DNA from: Thiobacillus sp.
Lineage (GTDB): Bacteria; Pseudomonadota; Gammaproteobacteria; Burkholderiales; Thiobacillaceae
Direction of reading: 5' to 3'
DNA: 64,000 nt
Assembly: GCA_018263115.1 (NCBI GenBank)
Contig: JADFDC010000002.1
Span: 62,001 to 126,000 of the forward strand
Position numbers and translations under genes: made by a program. The notes under the pieces were generated by a model, which worked only from the letters and a program-made list of their open reading frames with translations, did not search any database and was not told the DNA's origin. Below, in pieces: positions 1 to 8,676 of the stretch. How positions within the stretch are numbered: the first letter of the stretch is position 1; each line of letters opens with the position of its first letter.

Positions 1-48
1 CAGCACCATGCCGGTGGCCAGGCCAGCGAAAATGGCGGATAAGGCCAT
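1..48 (-). CDS. Partial hydrophobic protein, N-terminus only
   Basis: A gene running off the left edge. Sixteen codons are visible, starting MALSAIFAGLATGMVL, which is a hydrophobic, glycine-rich start typical of a first membrane segment. An AAGGAG Shine-Dalgarno sits at 55-60, six bases before the ATG, so the start is well supported. It is divergent from the ArsR-rhodanese gene. In persulfide-responsive clusters a YeeE/YedE-type sulfur-compound permease often occupies this place, but 16 residues are too few to identify it. Confidence 0.55.
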   Translation of the reverse strand, partial: MALSAIFAGLATGMVL

Positions 49-72
49 GACGCTCTCCTTATGAGAAAAAAC

Positions 73-125
73 TTGACGAAGCACTCGGGTTCTGTCTAAC
101 ATTCAAACGTTCATTGGAGTATTAG
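73..125 (+). promoter_or_regulatory. Promoter and possible autoregulatory operator of the ArsR-rhodanese gene
   Basis: A sigma70-like promoter is visible: TTGACG at 73-78, an 18-base spacer and TAACAT at 97-102. An imperfect dyad of the form ATTC...N...GGAGTAT covers about 101-121, around the expected transcription start, where an ArsR-type repressor would bind. GGAG at 116-119 is the ribosome binding site. The promoter boxes are seen directly; the operator is inferred from position and weak symmetry. Confidence 0.4.
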
Positions 126-797
126 ATGAAAAATTCAGGAAGGCAAGTAAAAGATGTGCTGTATGCCCAGGTTGCCCGCATCGGCAAAGCGGTTTGCAGC
201 CCCAAGCGTCTTGAATTGATCGAGTTGCTCTGCCAGGGCGAGAAACCGGTAGAGCGGCTGGCAGCCGAGGCCGAAATTTCGCTCAAGCTGGCCAGTGCGC
301 ACCTGAAAGAACTGCGGCTGGCGCATATGGTGGAAGCCCGCAAGGAGGGTAAAAACGTTTATTACCGGCTGACCAGCGAGGTGGTGGCGGATTTTTGGGT
401 TGCCATCCGTTCGCTGGCTGAAGACCGATTACTGGAGCTTCGCGCTTCACTGGCCAAATTGTCAGAGCATGCCCACGAGCTCACACCCATGAGCCGCAAG
501 GAACTGCTGGCGCGAGCAAAGAAAGGCGAGGTGACGGTTCTGGATGTGCGGCCCGAGACGGAATACCACACCGGCCATCTTCCCTATGCCCAGTCCATGC
601 CACTGGATGAACTGAAAAAGCGCCTAGATGACCTGCCGCGCGACAAGCCAGTGGTTGCCTACTGCCGTGGCCCCTTCTGCCTGATGGCGGTGGAGGCCGT
701 GGAGCTACTCAACAAAAAGGGATTCCAGGCGATCCGTCTTGAAGACGGTGTGGCCGAATGGCGCGCCAACGGCCTGCCTGTTGAAACCATCGTTTAA
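126..797 (+). CDS. ArsR-family regulator fused to a rhodanese domain
   Basis: 223 residues. The N-terminal half (about 20-90) is an ArsR-type winged helix: a recognition-helix region near residues 50-65 and a basic wing around KEGKNVYYRL. The C-terminal half (about 125-222) is a rhodanese domain, with the acidic loop LDVRPETEY and the active-site loop YCRGPFC, where Cys180 is the expected persulfide-carrying residue and Cys185 follows it. Fusions of this type are thought to sense or bind sulfane sulfur. Cys24 and Cys36 lie near the DNA-binding part and could be redox sensors, but this is inference. It precedes a persulfide-dioxygenase-like gene and an MFS gene on the same strand, which suggests a small autoregulated persulfide-response operon. 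Domain calls are firm; the inducer is unknown. Confidence 0.85.
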   Translation: MKNSGRQVKDVLYAQVARIGKAVCSPKRLELIELLCQGEKPVERLAAEAEISLKLASAHLKELRLAHMVEARKEGKNVYYRLTSEVVADFWVAIRSLAEDRLLELRASLAKLSEHAHELTPMSRKELLARAKKGEVTVLDVRPETEYHTGHLPYAQSMPLDELKKRLDDLPRDKPVVAYCRGPFCLMAVEAVELLNKKGFQAIRLEDGVAEWRANGLPVETIV

Positions 798-827
798 ATC
801 CAAAGGCCTTAACCAAGGAGACTTGCC

Positions 828-1562
828 ATGTTCTTTCGTCAGCTTGCCACCCGTGAAGCCACGTTGTCCTACCTGTTCGGTTGCGGTTCCTGTCACGTTG
901 CTGTCGCTGTCGATCCGGTGCTGGGCGATGAAGACTGGTTCATCAACGAAGCCGCAAGGCAGGATGTGAAAATTACCCATGTGATCGACACGCACGTTCA
1001 TGCCGATCATTATTCTGGCGGCCGGGAACTGGCCGATAAAACCGGGGCGAAATACTGCTTACATGAAGCCAATGCCGGGCGGGTGAAATTTGCCTTCGAG
1101 CCGCTCAAGGACGGACAGCGCATTGATGTGGGCAATGTCTATGTCGACGTGCTGCATACACCGGGCCACACGCCGGATTCGATCTGTCTGCTGGTGACAG
1201 ACAAGCGGCGCGCGGAAGTGCCCTGGTTTGTGTTGACCGGCGATACGCTATTTGTCGGGGCTGCGGGCCGTCCCGATCTGGCGGGCAAGGAAACCGAAAT
1301 GGCCGCCGTGCTGCATGACAGCATTCATGCCAAGTTGTTGAATCTTCCGCCCGAGGTGGAAATCTATGCTGGCCACGTTGCGGGCAGCGTGTGTGGCGCG
1401 GGTATATCCGGCAAGCCTGCTTCGACTGTCGGTTTCGAGAAGCGGTGGAATCCCATGCTGTCGCTGGATCGCAACGCATTCGTCGACGCGCTGACCCGGG
1501 AAATTCCGCCGCGGCCGGCGGAAATGGATCGCATGGTAAAAGCCAATCTGGGCGCGGCGTGA
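828..1562 (+). CDS. Persulfide dioxygenase-like metallo-beta-lactamase-fold protein
   Basis: 244 residues of the glyoxalase-II/ETHE1 branch of the metallo-beta-lactamase fold. The metal motif HVHADH is at residues 56-61. Downstream are HTPGHTPDS, LTGDTLFVG with the bridging Asp, and YAGHVAG with the last histidine. ETHE1-type enzymes use mononuclear iron to oxidise glutathione persulfide to sulfite. In bacteria they are often linked to rhodanese, as here, where the upstream regulator carries a rhodanese domain. The spacing of 30 bases to the upstream gene and 20 to the MFS gene implies one transcript. Sulfite made here could feed SoeABC, encoded about 9 kb away. The exact substrate cannot be proven from sequence. 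Confidence 0.8.
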   Translation: MFFRQLATREATLSYLFGCGSCHVAVAVDPVLGDEDWFINEAARQDVKITHVIDTHVHADHYSGGRELADKTGAKYCLHEANAGRVKFAFEPLKDGQRIDVGNVYVDVLHTPGHTPDSICLLVTDKRRAEVPWFVLTGDTLFVGAAGRPDLAGKETEMAAVLHDSIHAKLLNLPPEVEIYAGHVAGSVCGAGISGKPASTVGFEKRWNPMLSLDRNAFVDALTREIPPRPAEMDRMVKANLGAA

Positions 1563-1582
1563 GCTGATTAGTTCGTATCAGC

Positions 1583-2896
1583 ATGAGCCATATTCTCAGT
1601 CACGAGGCGATGGAGTACCGCTACGGCATCCGCAACAACTTCGCCCAGTTTTCACATCAACTGGTGCAGGTATTTTTTGTTGGCCTGACCATCGGCATGT
1701 TCCGCACTGTGGTGCCAGCGCTGGCCGAAACCGAATTCGGCGTGGCCAAGGGCTCGTTCATGATGCTGATGGCGTTTGTTACTGCCTTCGGATTCGTCAA
1801 GGGCACACTCAATTTCGTTGCGGGCCGGATGTCGGAACGAGTCGGCCGCAAAAGAGTGCTGTTTTTAGGTTGGCTGGCGGCGGTGCCGATGCCGTTCATG
1901 ATTTTGTACGCGCCTTCGTGGAGCTGGATCGTGGCGGCCACGGTGCTGCTTGGAATAAACCAGGGACTCACTTGGTCGATGACTCAGACTTCCAAGCTCG
2001 ATCTCACCACGGCAGAACAGCGTGGGCTGACTATCGGGCTGAATGAATTTTCCGGCTATTTCGGTGTGGCCGTGGCGGGCATCATCACTGGCTATCTCGC
2101 CACCGCTTACGGGCCACGCGAGGGATTGATGCTGTTTGGTCTGGTGGCAGTGGGCGTCGCCGGACTGTTGACGCTGGTTTGGGTGAAGGACACGCTTCCT
2201 TGGGCGCACGCGGAAGGTAAAAAGCACGCCGCCGGATTGATGGGTGGTTCAAGGCCGCGTTACCCCGCCATCATTTCGGACACACCCGGCACTTGGGAAG
2301 TGTTCACCCTCATGTCCTGGCGGGATGCGCGCATGGCTTCGATCAGCCAGGCGGGACTGGTGGAGAAATTTGTTGATGCGCTGGTGTGGGTGTTCTTCCC
2401 TGTCTATCTTTATCAACATGGCTTGAGTCTTGCTGGCATCGGTTGGGTGGTGGGCGTGTACGGCTTTGTGTGGGGCATGTCGCAATTCATTACGGGTCAT
2501 TTGTCTGATCGCATCGGACGCAAGAAACCCATCGTCTGGGGCATGTGGGTCTGTGGTGCAGGCGTCGCCCTGGTGCTGCTGGGCAAAGGTGAACTGTGGT
2601 GGTCGTTTGCAGCTGCCGTGATGGGCTTTGGCATGGCATTGCTGTATCCGACGCTCTCCGCTGCCGTATCCGATATCGCACACCCCAATTGGCGTGGCTC
2701 GGCAATCGGCATTTATCGCTTCTGGCGCGATCTGGGTTACGGCATCGGCGCGCTGTTACTGGGTGCGGTGGCCGCACTGTTCCGTGGCATCGAGGCCGGA
2801 TTCTGGTTTACCGCTGCCGCCATGTTTGTCTCTGGCGCCATTGTCTGGTTGGCCTGCGAGGAAACGCATCCAAGGCTGAATCCGGCGATTCCATGA
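1583..2896 (+). CDS. Major facilitator superfamily transporter
   Basis: 437 residues with about twelve hydrophobic segments. The MFS loop 2-3 signature appears as RMSERVGRKR near residue 85, and its counterpart in the second half is HLSDRIGRKKP. The central cytoplasmic loop is around residues 205-245. It is the third gene of the ArsR-rhodanese and persulfide dioxygenase unit, so export or import of a sulfur compound (sulfite, thiosulfate, a thiol) is a reasonable guess, but the family does not reveal the substrate. It converges on soxB, with a bidirectional terminator between them. Confidence 0.8.
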   Translation: MSHILSHEAMEYRYGIRNNFAQFSHQLVQVFFVGLTIGMFRTVVPALAETEFGVAKGSFMMLMAFVTAFGFVKGTLNFVAGRMSERVGRKRVLFLGWLAAVPMPFMILYAPSWSWIVAATVLLGINQGLTWSMTQTSKLDLTTAEQRGLTIGLNEFSGYFGVAVAGIITGYLATAYGPREGLMLFGLVAVGVAGLLTLVWVKDTLPWAHAEGKKHAAGLMGGSRPRYPAIISDTPGTWEVFTLMSWRDARMASISQAGLVEKFVDALVWVFFPVYLYQHGLSLAGIGWVVGVYGFVWGMSQFITGHLSDRIGRKKPIVWGMWVCGAGVALVLLGKGELWWSFAAAVMGFGMALLYPTLSAAVSDIAHPNWRGSAIGIYRFWRDLGYGIGALLLGAVAALFRGIEAGFWFTAAAMFVSGAIVWLACEETHPRLNPAIP

Positions 2897-2925
2897 TGGA
2901 TGTCATTTTGGGGCGCAGCAATTAG

Positions 2926-2955
2926 AAAAAAACGGGGCCAACTGGCCCCGTTTGT
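2926..2955. terminator. Bidirectional intrinsic terminator between the MFS gene and soxB
   Basis: ACGGGGCCA and TGGCCCCGT form a near-perfect nine-pair stem with almost no loop, with A-rich sequence on the left and a short T run on the right. It lies between two convergent genes and can serve both. Confidence 0.75.
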
Positions 2956-2975
2956 CTGTGTGCTGAGTAAATCAA

Positions 2976-4688
2976 TCAAACCATGCCCGGGTTGCTGCTA
3001 CCAATGCCAACCACCTTGGGCAGGTTGAGCTTGACGGGTTTGATGACTTTCATGTCGCGCAGATATTCAGCGACCACGTCCCAGATCGGGGCGCCGGTCA
3101 CGCCCTCGCCCACGGGCGCCCAGCCGGCAACTTTGTAGGTCTTGTTGGGATCGACGGCTTTGCCGTTCAGCATCATGTTACTGATGCGTTCGCCGATTTT
3201 CTTGTTGGGGTTGACGGTGTAATGGATGCCGCCCACGCGCACCATATCGCCACCCTGCTGGTAGTAGGGGTCGGCATTGAACAGGTTGTCGCACACGTCT
3301 TCCATGATGGTCTTGATGGTTTCGCCTGTCATGTTGGTCAGTGTGGTGGCGGGATAGGTGATGGCTGTCTGGTCCATCAGGCGGTCCATGGTGATGACAT
3401 CGCCCGGCAGCAGCGTGGTGCCCCAGCGGAAGCCGGGTGAGAAGGCCGCATCCGCGCCTTTCACCTTCATCAGCGCATCGAGGATAACCTGGTCGAAGGT
3501 CCCGTTGAAGTTGCCGCGGCGGTAGAGAAAATCCTCTGTGACGGCCAGTTTCTCGTTGAGCTTGTCGTTGTAGGGATCGCGGATCTTCTTGATCAGCGCC
3601 GCCATCTTGGTGTCTTCGGCAAGCAGGTTGGAGAACACGGGCAGCAGCTTGTATTTCCAGCCGGCGACCTTGCCATTCTTGACGTCGAAATCCATGACGC
3701 CGAGGAACTTGCCATTGGAACCCGCGTTCGTTACCAGGGTGACACCCTTGGCATTCTTGACTTCAATAGGCTGAGGCACGCCATCATGAGTGTGGCCGCC
3801 AAAGATGGCGTCGACACCGGTGACGCGGCTGGCCATCTTGATGTCGACGTCCATGCCATTGTGCGAGAGCACCACGACAACCTGCGCGCCATTGGCGCGG
3901 GCATCATCGACCCATTTCTGCATGCCGTCATCGCGGATGCCGAAGCTCCAGTCCGGCACCATGTAGCGCGGGTTGGCGATGGGGGTGTAGGGGAAGGCCT
4001 GGCCGACGATAGCGACCTTGATGCCGTTCATTTCACGGATGACATAAGGCTTGAATACCTGGTCACCGAAATCAGCAGTGACTACATTCTGGGCGACGAA
4101 ATCCACGCCCGCTTTCTTGAAATCGTTGTCGACAATTTGCTTGACGCGCTCGGCGCCGTAGGTCATTTCCCAGTGCGGTGTCATGACATCCACACCCAGC
4201 GCGATGCAGGCATCCACCATATCCTGGGCGTTGGTCCACAGCGCCGTAGCCGAGCCCTGCCAGGTGTCACCGCCATCCAGCAGCAGTGAGCCGGGGCGCG
4301 AGCCGCGTACCTTGTCAACCAGGGTTTTCAGGTGGGCGAAGCCGCCGACCTTGCCGTAGGTTTTGGCTGCCTGGACAAAATCAAGATAGGTGAAGGCATG
4401 AGCCTCTCGCGTGCCCGGCTTGATGCCGTATTTCTTGAGCAGATGCTCGCCGACCAGATGGGGCACCTTGCCTGTTGCTTCACCGATGCCAATGTTGACA
4501 TTGGGCTCGCGGAAATAAATCGGCAACAACTGAGCATGGCAATCGGTCATATGCATCAGCGAGACATTGCCAAACTTTGGCAGATTATAAAAATCCACAT
4601 CGCCCGCGAGGGCTTTCTTGCTGTCGATGGCCATGCCAGAAGCGGCGGCGACTGCCAGCATTTGCAGAAATTCACGACGATTCATCAT
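2976..4688 (-). CDS. soxB: SoxB thiosulfohydrolase
   Basis: 570 residues, the usual SoxB length. SoxB is a periplasmic dimanganese enzyme of the 5'-nucleotidase/calcineurin-like family. It hydrolyses the sulfonate from the cysteine-S-thiosulfonate on SoxY, releasing sulfate. The N-terminus has a Tat-type signal (NRREFLQM, then an Ala-rich stretch). Metal-binding motifs visible are TDCH (48-51), LDGGDTWQGS and GGHTHDG. The start is ATG at 4688, with GAGGAG at 4699-4704; a second in-frame ATG follows directly. The gene lies downstream of soxXYZA but behind a strong terminator, so it probably also has its own promoter. Confidence 0.96.
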   Translation of the reverse strand: MMNRREFLQMLAVAAASGMAIDSKKALAGDVDFYNLPKFGNVSLMHMTDCHAQLLPIYFREPNVNIGIGEATGKVPHLVGEHLLKKYGIKPGTREAHAFTYLDFVQAAKTYGKVGGFAHLKTLVDKVRGSRPGSLLLDGGDTWQGSATALWTNAQDMVDACIALGVDVMTPHWEMTYGAERVKQIVDNDFKKAGVDFVAQNVVTADFGDQVFKPYVIREMNGIKVAIVGQAFPYTPIANPRYMVPDWSFGIRDDGMQKWVDDARANGAQVVVVLSHNGMDVDIKMASRVTGVDAIFGGHTHDGVPQPIEVKNAKGVTLVTNAGSNGKFLGVMDFDVKNGKVAGWKYKLLPVFSNLLAEDTKMAALIKKIRDPYNDKLNEKLAVTEDFLYRRGNFNGTFDQVILDALMKVKGADAAFSPGFRWGTTLLPGDVITMDRLMDQTAITYPATTLTNMTGETIKTIMEDVCDNLFNADPYYQQGGDMVRVGGIHYTVNPNKKIGERISNMMLNGKAVDPNKTYKVAGWAPVGEGVTGAPIWDVVAEYLRDMKVIKPVKLNLPKVVGIGSSNPGMV

Positions 4689-4759
4689 GGTGTTTGTTCT
4701 CCTCTGTGGATGTTGGTTTCGATTTCCACTGATTGTTGATTCAAAGAACGATCGGGTAA

Positions 4760-4790
4760 ATAGTAGCTATGGGCCATTTGATGCAATCAA
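4760..4790 (-). promoter_or_regulatory. Possible soxB promoter
   Basis: On the minus strand TTGATT (4785-4790), a 19-base spacer and TACTAT (4760-4765) resemble a sigma70 promoter with a long spacer. It lies between the soxA terminator and the soxB ribosome binding site, where a promoter would be needed. The match is modest. Confidence 0.3.
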
Positions 4791-4801
4791 TAATGACCTG
4801 A

Positions 4802-4835
4802 ACAAAAAAGGCCTGGAAGATTCCAGGCCTTAATC
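4802..4835 (-). terminator. Intrinsic terminator after soxA
   Basis: On the minus strand AAGGCCTGGAA and TTCCAGGCCTT form an eleven-pair stem with a two-base loop, followed by TTTTTTGTT. It lies 12-48 bases past the soxA stop and is one of the clearest terminators in the window. Confidence 0.85.
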
Positions 4836-4849
4836 TGCGCTTGCTTGTC

Positions 4850-5680
4850 TTACTTGCGGAAGACGTTGGCTTTCATCGGCAGACCATTTGACAGATAGGA
4901 GTGGAAATACTCCAGATTGTTCATGTCGGCGCTGCCTTGTGCCGGAGGAACGGCACGAACCTGCTTGTAGCAGCCATCATAGCGCTGCTGCAGGGTCACC
5001 AGATTGTCACCGCCACGGAACACCGGCCAGTGCACCGCGTGGCCGACGGCAGGAGACAGCAGTTCGGAACGCAGGCGCACGCCGGCATTCTGCACGTGGC
5101 AGGTGGCACAGGCAAAATTCAACTGGCCCTTGCGGGAGAAGAAGGCTTTCTTGCCGGCTTCATAAGCGGCTGTGGCGCCCGCACCCTCGACCTTGACGTT
5201 CATCAGCATGCCGTCGGATTGCGCGCGCAGCGCGGTGGTCAGCAGCCCCATGGTCTTCATGTCGTTGACCTTGTAGGCTTCCTCGCCGTTGGCGACACGG
5301 CAGGCGTTGATGGCATCGTGGAGGGTCACGACCTTGCCGGCCTTGTCGTCAAAGTAGGGATAGTTGCCCGCGATGTTCTTGCCGCCATTGGGGAAACAGT
5401 CTGCATATTTCTTGCCATTTTTAAACGCTGTATCAAGCAGCTTGCGGCCCTTTTCCAAGTCGCCTTCGAAGGGTGGGAATTCCATGATGGCATCGTACTG
5501 GGCTTTGGAGTCTGCATCGAAAGCAAGTGCTCCATGTACATAATCGTCCAGTTTTACGTTGGGGTATTTCTTGGTGTAGTAATTGACGAATTCCTGCCGG
5601 TCCTGTTCGGGTGCGGCCATGGCACCAGAAACACCACTAATCAGGCCTATAGTAACCAGCCCCAGTAAAGCTTTTTTCAT
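4850..5680 (-). CDS. soxA: SoxA, monohaem c-type cytochrome subunit of SoxAX
   Basis: 276 residues with a Sec signal peptide of about 22 residues ending in Ala-Met-Ala. SoxAX oxidatively links thiosulfate to the SoxY cysteine in the periplasm. One haem motif, CATCH (191-195), is present. Cys237 in RYDGCYKQVR matches the conserved, persulfide-modified cysteine haem ligand. The N-terminal haem of dihaem SoxA proteins is absent: that half has only Cys95 and Cys127, which form a disulfide in monohaem types. It is the fourth gene of soxXYZA. The preceding 78-base gap to soxZ contains a stem-loop (about 5717-5742) that may stabilise or attenuate the mRNA. Confidence 0.95.
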   Translation of the reverse strand: MKKALLGLVTIGLISGVSGAMAAPEQDRQEFVNYYTKKYPNVKLDDYVHGALAFDADSKAQYDAIMEFPPFEGDLEKGRKLLDTAFKNGKKYADCFPNGGKNIAGNYPYFDDKAGKVVTLHDAINACRVANGEEAYKVNDMKTMGLLTTALRAQSDGMLMNVKVEGAGATAAYEAGKKAFFSRKGQLNFACATCHVQNAGVRLRSELLSPAVGHAVHWPVFRGGDNLVTLQQRYDGCYKQVRAVPPAQGSADMNNLEYFHSYLSNGLPMKANVFRK

Positions 5681-5758
5681 AATCTTCCTCCGTGATTCCT
5701 AGGCGGTAAAACAGATAAGGACGGAGCGGAAAGCCCCGTCCTTAAAATCGGTTGTTAA

Positions 5759-6073
5759 TTAACCGACCGTGGTCTCGTCGGTGCGCTTGTCACCGGTGTT
5801 GTCTACCCAGCTAACTGCCACTTTGTCACCCGCTTTTGCGCCCTTGACCTTGAAGCCCAGGTAGGGGTTCTTGGACACGCCGCCGCCCATGCCAGCCTTC
5901 AGGACCGCCGCTCCGTTAACGGTAGCGGTTACTTCGGTGATGTAGTGGGCAGGGACCAGTTGACCGGTTTTAGCGTCCTTGCGCTGGCCGGTTTCCATGG
6001 GGTGGTTCATCAGCACTTTGATATCGGCGGTGTCACCAGCCATGGTGGCACGGATTTTCATTGGTTCAGCCAT
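5759..6073 (-). CDS. soxZ: SoxZ sulfur carrier partner
   Basis: 104 residues without a signal peptide, as usual for SoxZ, which is exported together with Tat-targeted SoxY. SoxYZ is the periplasmic carrier on which sulfur intermediates are built. The sequence has the typical beta-sandwich features: an MKIRA start, a MNHPMETGQRKD loop and a GGVSKNPYL segment. It follows soxY by 52 bases. The family is easy to recognise and the call is firm. Confidence 0.94.
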   Translation of the reverse strand: MAEPMKIRATMAGDTADIKVLMNHPMETGQRKDAKTGQLVPAHYITEVTATVNGAAVLKAGMGGGVSKNPYLGFKVKGAKAGDKVAVSWVDNTGDKRTDETTVG

Positions 6074-6125
6074 GTTTGTTTCCTTTCGAATTCAGTTTTG
6101 TCAGATGTCTTTGGAAGGAGGTCAA

Positions 6126-6590
6126 TTAGCCGCCGCAGCCGCCGATGGTCACTTTCACTTCCTTGGTGGCCTGATAGGTCTTGCCGCCGGCGGTCACGAT
6201 GGCGCGAACCAGTGCGGTGGCACCCATCTTGATACGGGTGGAAACATAACCCTGCGCACCGCCGGACAGTTCGAAGTCGGCAACCAGCGGGGTGTTGTTC
6301 TTTTCGGCCAGGATGGCGATGGCAGAAGTGCCAGCGATGCTGCTGGTGACTTCAACCGGCACCACTGCGCCGTTCTCGGCGATGTCCGGGGCCTTGATGA
6401 CGATATCCTTGGAATCGGTCGCGGCGGGCAGGCCCATGCCTTTCATGGCGTCGGCCAGGTTCTTGGCGTCGAAGGCAGCGCGTGGCGCAGCCAGCACGCG
6501 GGTGGGGGTAATCAGGCCGGCGGCAACTGCCACAGCCACAGCACCAGCGCCAGTGGCGCCTTTGAGGACGTTTCTACGCAAAGCGTTCAT
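6126..6590 (-). CDS. soxY: SoxY sulfur carrier protein
   Basis: 154 residues ending in the diagnostic flexible arm GGCGG. Cys152 carries the sulfur intermediates between SoxAX, SoxB and downstream acceptors. The N-terminus (RRNVLKG followed by an Ala/Val-rich stretch) is a Tat signal, so folded SoxYZ can be exported as a pair. With SoxCD absent from this window, the sulfane sulfur left on Cys152 after SoxB action must be transferred elsewhere, for example to sulfur globules or to a cytoplasmic route. Confidence 0.96.
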   Translation of the reverse strand: MNALRRNVLKGATGAGAVAVAVAAGLITPTRVLAAPRAAFDAKNLADAMKGMGLPAATDSKDIVIKAPDIAENGAVVPVEVTSSIAGTSAIAILAEKNNTPLVADFELSGGAQGYVSTRIKMGATALVRAIVTAGGKTYQATKEVKVTIGGCGG

Positions 6591-6617
6591 GCATTTCTCC
6601 TTGTTGAAGAGTGTGTG

Positions 6618-6983
6618 TTAAAGACCATAAACAAAGTCAACGACTTTGTCGATTTCCTGCTCTGTCAGCACCTTGTGTTTGCCGAAAGGGATCATGGAGC
6701 TGTTCGGATTGAGTGCAGTCGCATCCCAGATCTGGGCACGCAGCTTGGCCTTGTCAGGATAACGCGCGCTCATCGCGATAAGCGGCGGTCCGTAAAGACC
6801 GGTTGATTCGGCATCGGCTTGAGTCGGCATGCCGTGGCAAGCCAGGCAGTTACCCTTGGTACGGTTGTACGCGATGTCCTTGCCCGTTTCCTCCTTTTTG
6901 GGGGGGTCGGCAGCCTGGACGGATCCCGCAATCACCATCATGCCAGTCAGGCCAGTGGCCAGAGCCAGTCTGATATTGCGCAT
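6618..6983 (-). CDS. soxX: SoxX c-type cytochrome subunit of SoxAX
   Basis: 121 residues counted from ATG 6983. A start at 6989 is also in frame, but the GGAGG at 6990-6994 touches it directly and is correctly spaced (six bases) for 6983. A Sec signal peptide ends at about VQA. A single haem motif CLACH follows, and the distal methionine is probably the one in SSMIPFG. SoxX pairs with SoxA in the periplasm and hands electrons to small cytochromes. It is the first gene of soxXYZA. Confidence 0.93.
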   Translation of the reverse strand: MRNIRLALATGLTGMMVIAGSVQAADPPKKEETGKDIAYNRTKGNCLACHGMPTQADAESTGLYGPPLIAMSARYPDKAKLRAQIWDATALNPNSSMIPFGKHKVLTEQEIDKVVDFVYGL

Positions 6984-7055
6984 AGTCATCCTCCATAGTT
7001 GATTTAGATTTCAAACACGGACTGGTATATGAGCGAACTCTTATCCAGTCTCGCG

Positions 7056-7106
7056 CTATCCTGTATGGATAGGCCAAGCATAGAGCAGGATGTTTTCTCC
7101 ATGCAA
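7056..7106 (-). promoter_or_regulatory. Candidate sox operon promoter with an operator-like dyad at the start site
   Basis: On the minus strand TTGCAT (7101-7106), an 18-base spacer and TATGCT (7077-7082) form a reasonable sigma70 promoter ahead of soxX. Just downstream, at the expected transcription start, CTATCC (7056-7061) and GGATAG (7067-7072) make a perfect six-base dyad separated by five bases, a good place for a repressor. The rest of the 193-base gap shows no gene. Confidence 0.4.
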
Positions 7107-7182
7107 GCGTATTGACTGGTTTTTGCGTTGATTCGTGCAAGTAATTTATTACTAGACGCAATACATTTTTACGTGTGGGGTT

Positions 7183-8610
7183 TTATTTCTTGACTGCCTC
7201 GGCAGCCAGCGCGGCTTGCCATTCGCGTCGCCGGGCTTCAGCTGAAGAGAGTTCATAGAAATTGCCATCCCCTGCCTTCAGACCAAGATTGACCTGTTCC
7301 AGCGCGGCAGGCAGATTGCCCAGCACGGCGAGCGACTCCGCTTCCGCGCGGTGACTGGCCAGCTTGTGGTTTTGCGCGGCTTCAGCGCGGGCAAGCAGTT
7401 TCCAGAAGCGTGCGTCATCAGGCCAGGCGGTGGTTTTCGAGGAAGCAAATTCCGCGGCTTCCTTCGTTTGTCCCGTAACAATGAGTACATCGGCATAGCC
7501 GTACAGCAGCGGTTTGTAATGGGGGTGACGCGCGATGCCGTTGCGGTACCGCTCGAGCGCGACCCTGGAACTTCCTGCCTTGTCCGCAAGTTCGGCTTGC
7601 AGGTTAAGCAGCATGGGGGATTGACTAAGCTTGAGCGCTTTGGCCAGCTCGGTTTCCGCCTCTGCGTATTTGGCCTGGCGGGACAAGGCAATGGCGAGTC
7701 CGTAGCGGCTGGCGGCTTCAAACAGGGTTTTCTTTTGTTTGATCTGATCCTGGAAGCGTCTGACCGCGTCTTCGGCCAGGCCTTCATTTGCGATCAGCCG
7801 CGCGCGCACCAGGTGAAATTCAATGGAATCCTTGACCTGCCGGTAAGGGAGTTTCTCAATTCGCGCATCCATGTCGGCAATGCGCTGGCTGTTGAGCGGG
7901 TGGGTGCGCAGATAATCTGGCGCGTTGGTGTCATACAGCCGGTTGGCGCGCTGCAGTCGATTGAAGAAGCTCGACAGCCCGGTTGGGTCAAATCCGGCGC
8001 TGGTCAGTGTTTCCAGCCCGACCCGGTCGGCTTCGCGCTCATGCTCGCGAGTGAAGTTCAACTGGCTCTGGATATTCAATGCCTGAGCGGTGGCGATGGC
8101 GGCCGAACCGACATTGGCATTGGAGCGTGCCGCCAGGATGGCGATTGCAATCGCGGCGATGGTTGGCAGATAACTTTGATCCTGTGCGGCAATCATGCGT
8201 GACAGGTGTTCCTGGCTGACGTGGGCAATTTCGTGCGCCAGCACGCCTGCCAGTTCAGACTCGTTTTCCGCGGCCTGGATCAGCCCAGTGTGCACGCCAA
8301 TGAAACCGCCGGGCAGGGCGAACGCATTGATCGACGGGTCGCGCACGGCGAAGAAAGTGAAGCTGCGCCCGCTACGGTTGCTTTCAGAGGCCAGTTTTGC
8401 GCCAATATTGTTCAAGTAGGCTTCGACTTCGGGGTCCGACAGGAAAAGCGGACTCGCGTAAACGTCACGCATGATGGCCCGGGCCAGTTCGCGTTCCTGT
8501 TTGTCAGATAAATACTGGCGCGAAGACTCGCCAAGATCGGGCAAGTTGCTTGCCCAGACTGGCGGAGCAGCCAGGGTCAGGGCCAGGAGGGAAACAATGA
8601 GTTTTTTCAC
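7183..8610 (-). CDS. BepA-type M48 metalloprotease with C-terminal TPRs
   Basis: 475 residues with a signal peptide of about 20 residues. The zinc motif HEIAH is at 126-130, and the third ligand is in the helix EREADRVG further on. The C-terminal half (about 260-470) consists of TPR-like helical repeats. This is the architecture of BepA/YfgC, a periplasmic protease and chaperone that monitors LptD and BAM assembly at the outer membrane. It is divergent from moaC, with only 66 bases between start codons, so the two promoters overlap. Family and architecture are firm; orthology to BepA is likely. Confidence 0.85.
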   Translation of the reverse strand: MKKLIVSLLALTLAAPPVWASNLPDLGESSRQYLSDKQERELARAIMRDVYASPLFLSDPEVEAYLNNIGAKLASESNRSGRSFTFFAVRDPSINAFALPGGFIGVHTGLIQAAENESELAGVLAHEIAHVSQEHLSRMIAAQDQSYLPTIAAIAIAILAARSNANVGSAAIATAQALNIQSQLNFTREHEREADRVGLETLTSAGFDPTGLSSFFNRLQRANRLYDTNAPDYLRTHPLNSQRIADMDARIEKLPYRQVKDSIEFHLVRARLIANEGLAEDAVRRFQDQIKQKKTLFEAASRYGLAIALSRQAKYAEAETELAKALKLSQSPMLLNLQAELADKAGSSRVALERYRNGIARHPHYKPLLYGYADVLIVTGQTKEAAEFASSKTTAWPDDARFWKLLARAEAAQNHKLASHRAEAESLAVLGNLPAALEQVNLGLKAGDGNFYELSSAEARRREWQAALAAEAVKK

Positions 8611-8676
8611 GGTGCCGGGATTAATTTGAGTTTAAGATGGATCGATACGCGAAGAGTTCAATACTGGAGTTTAACA

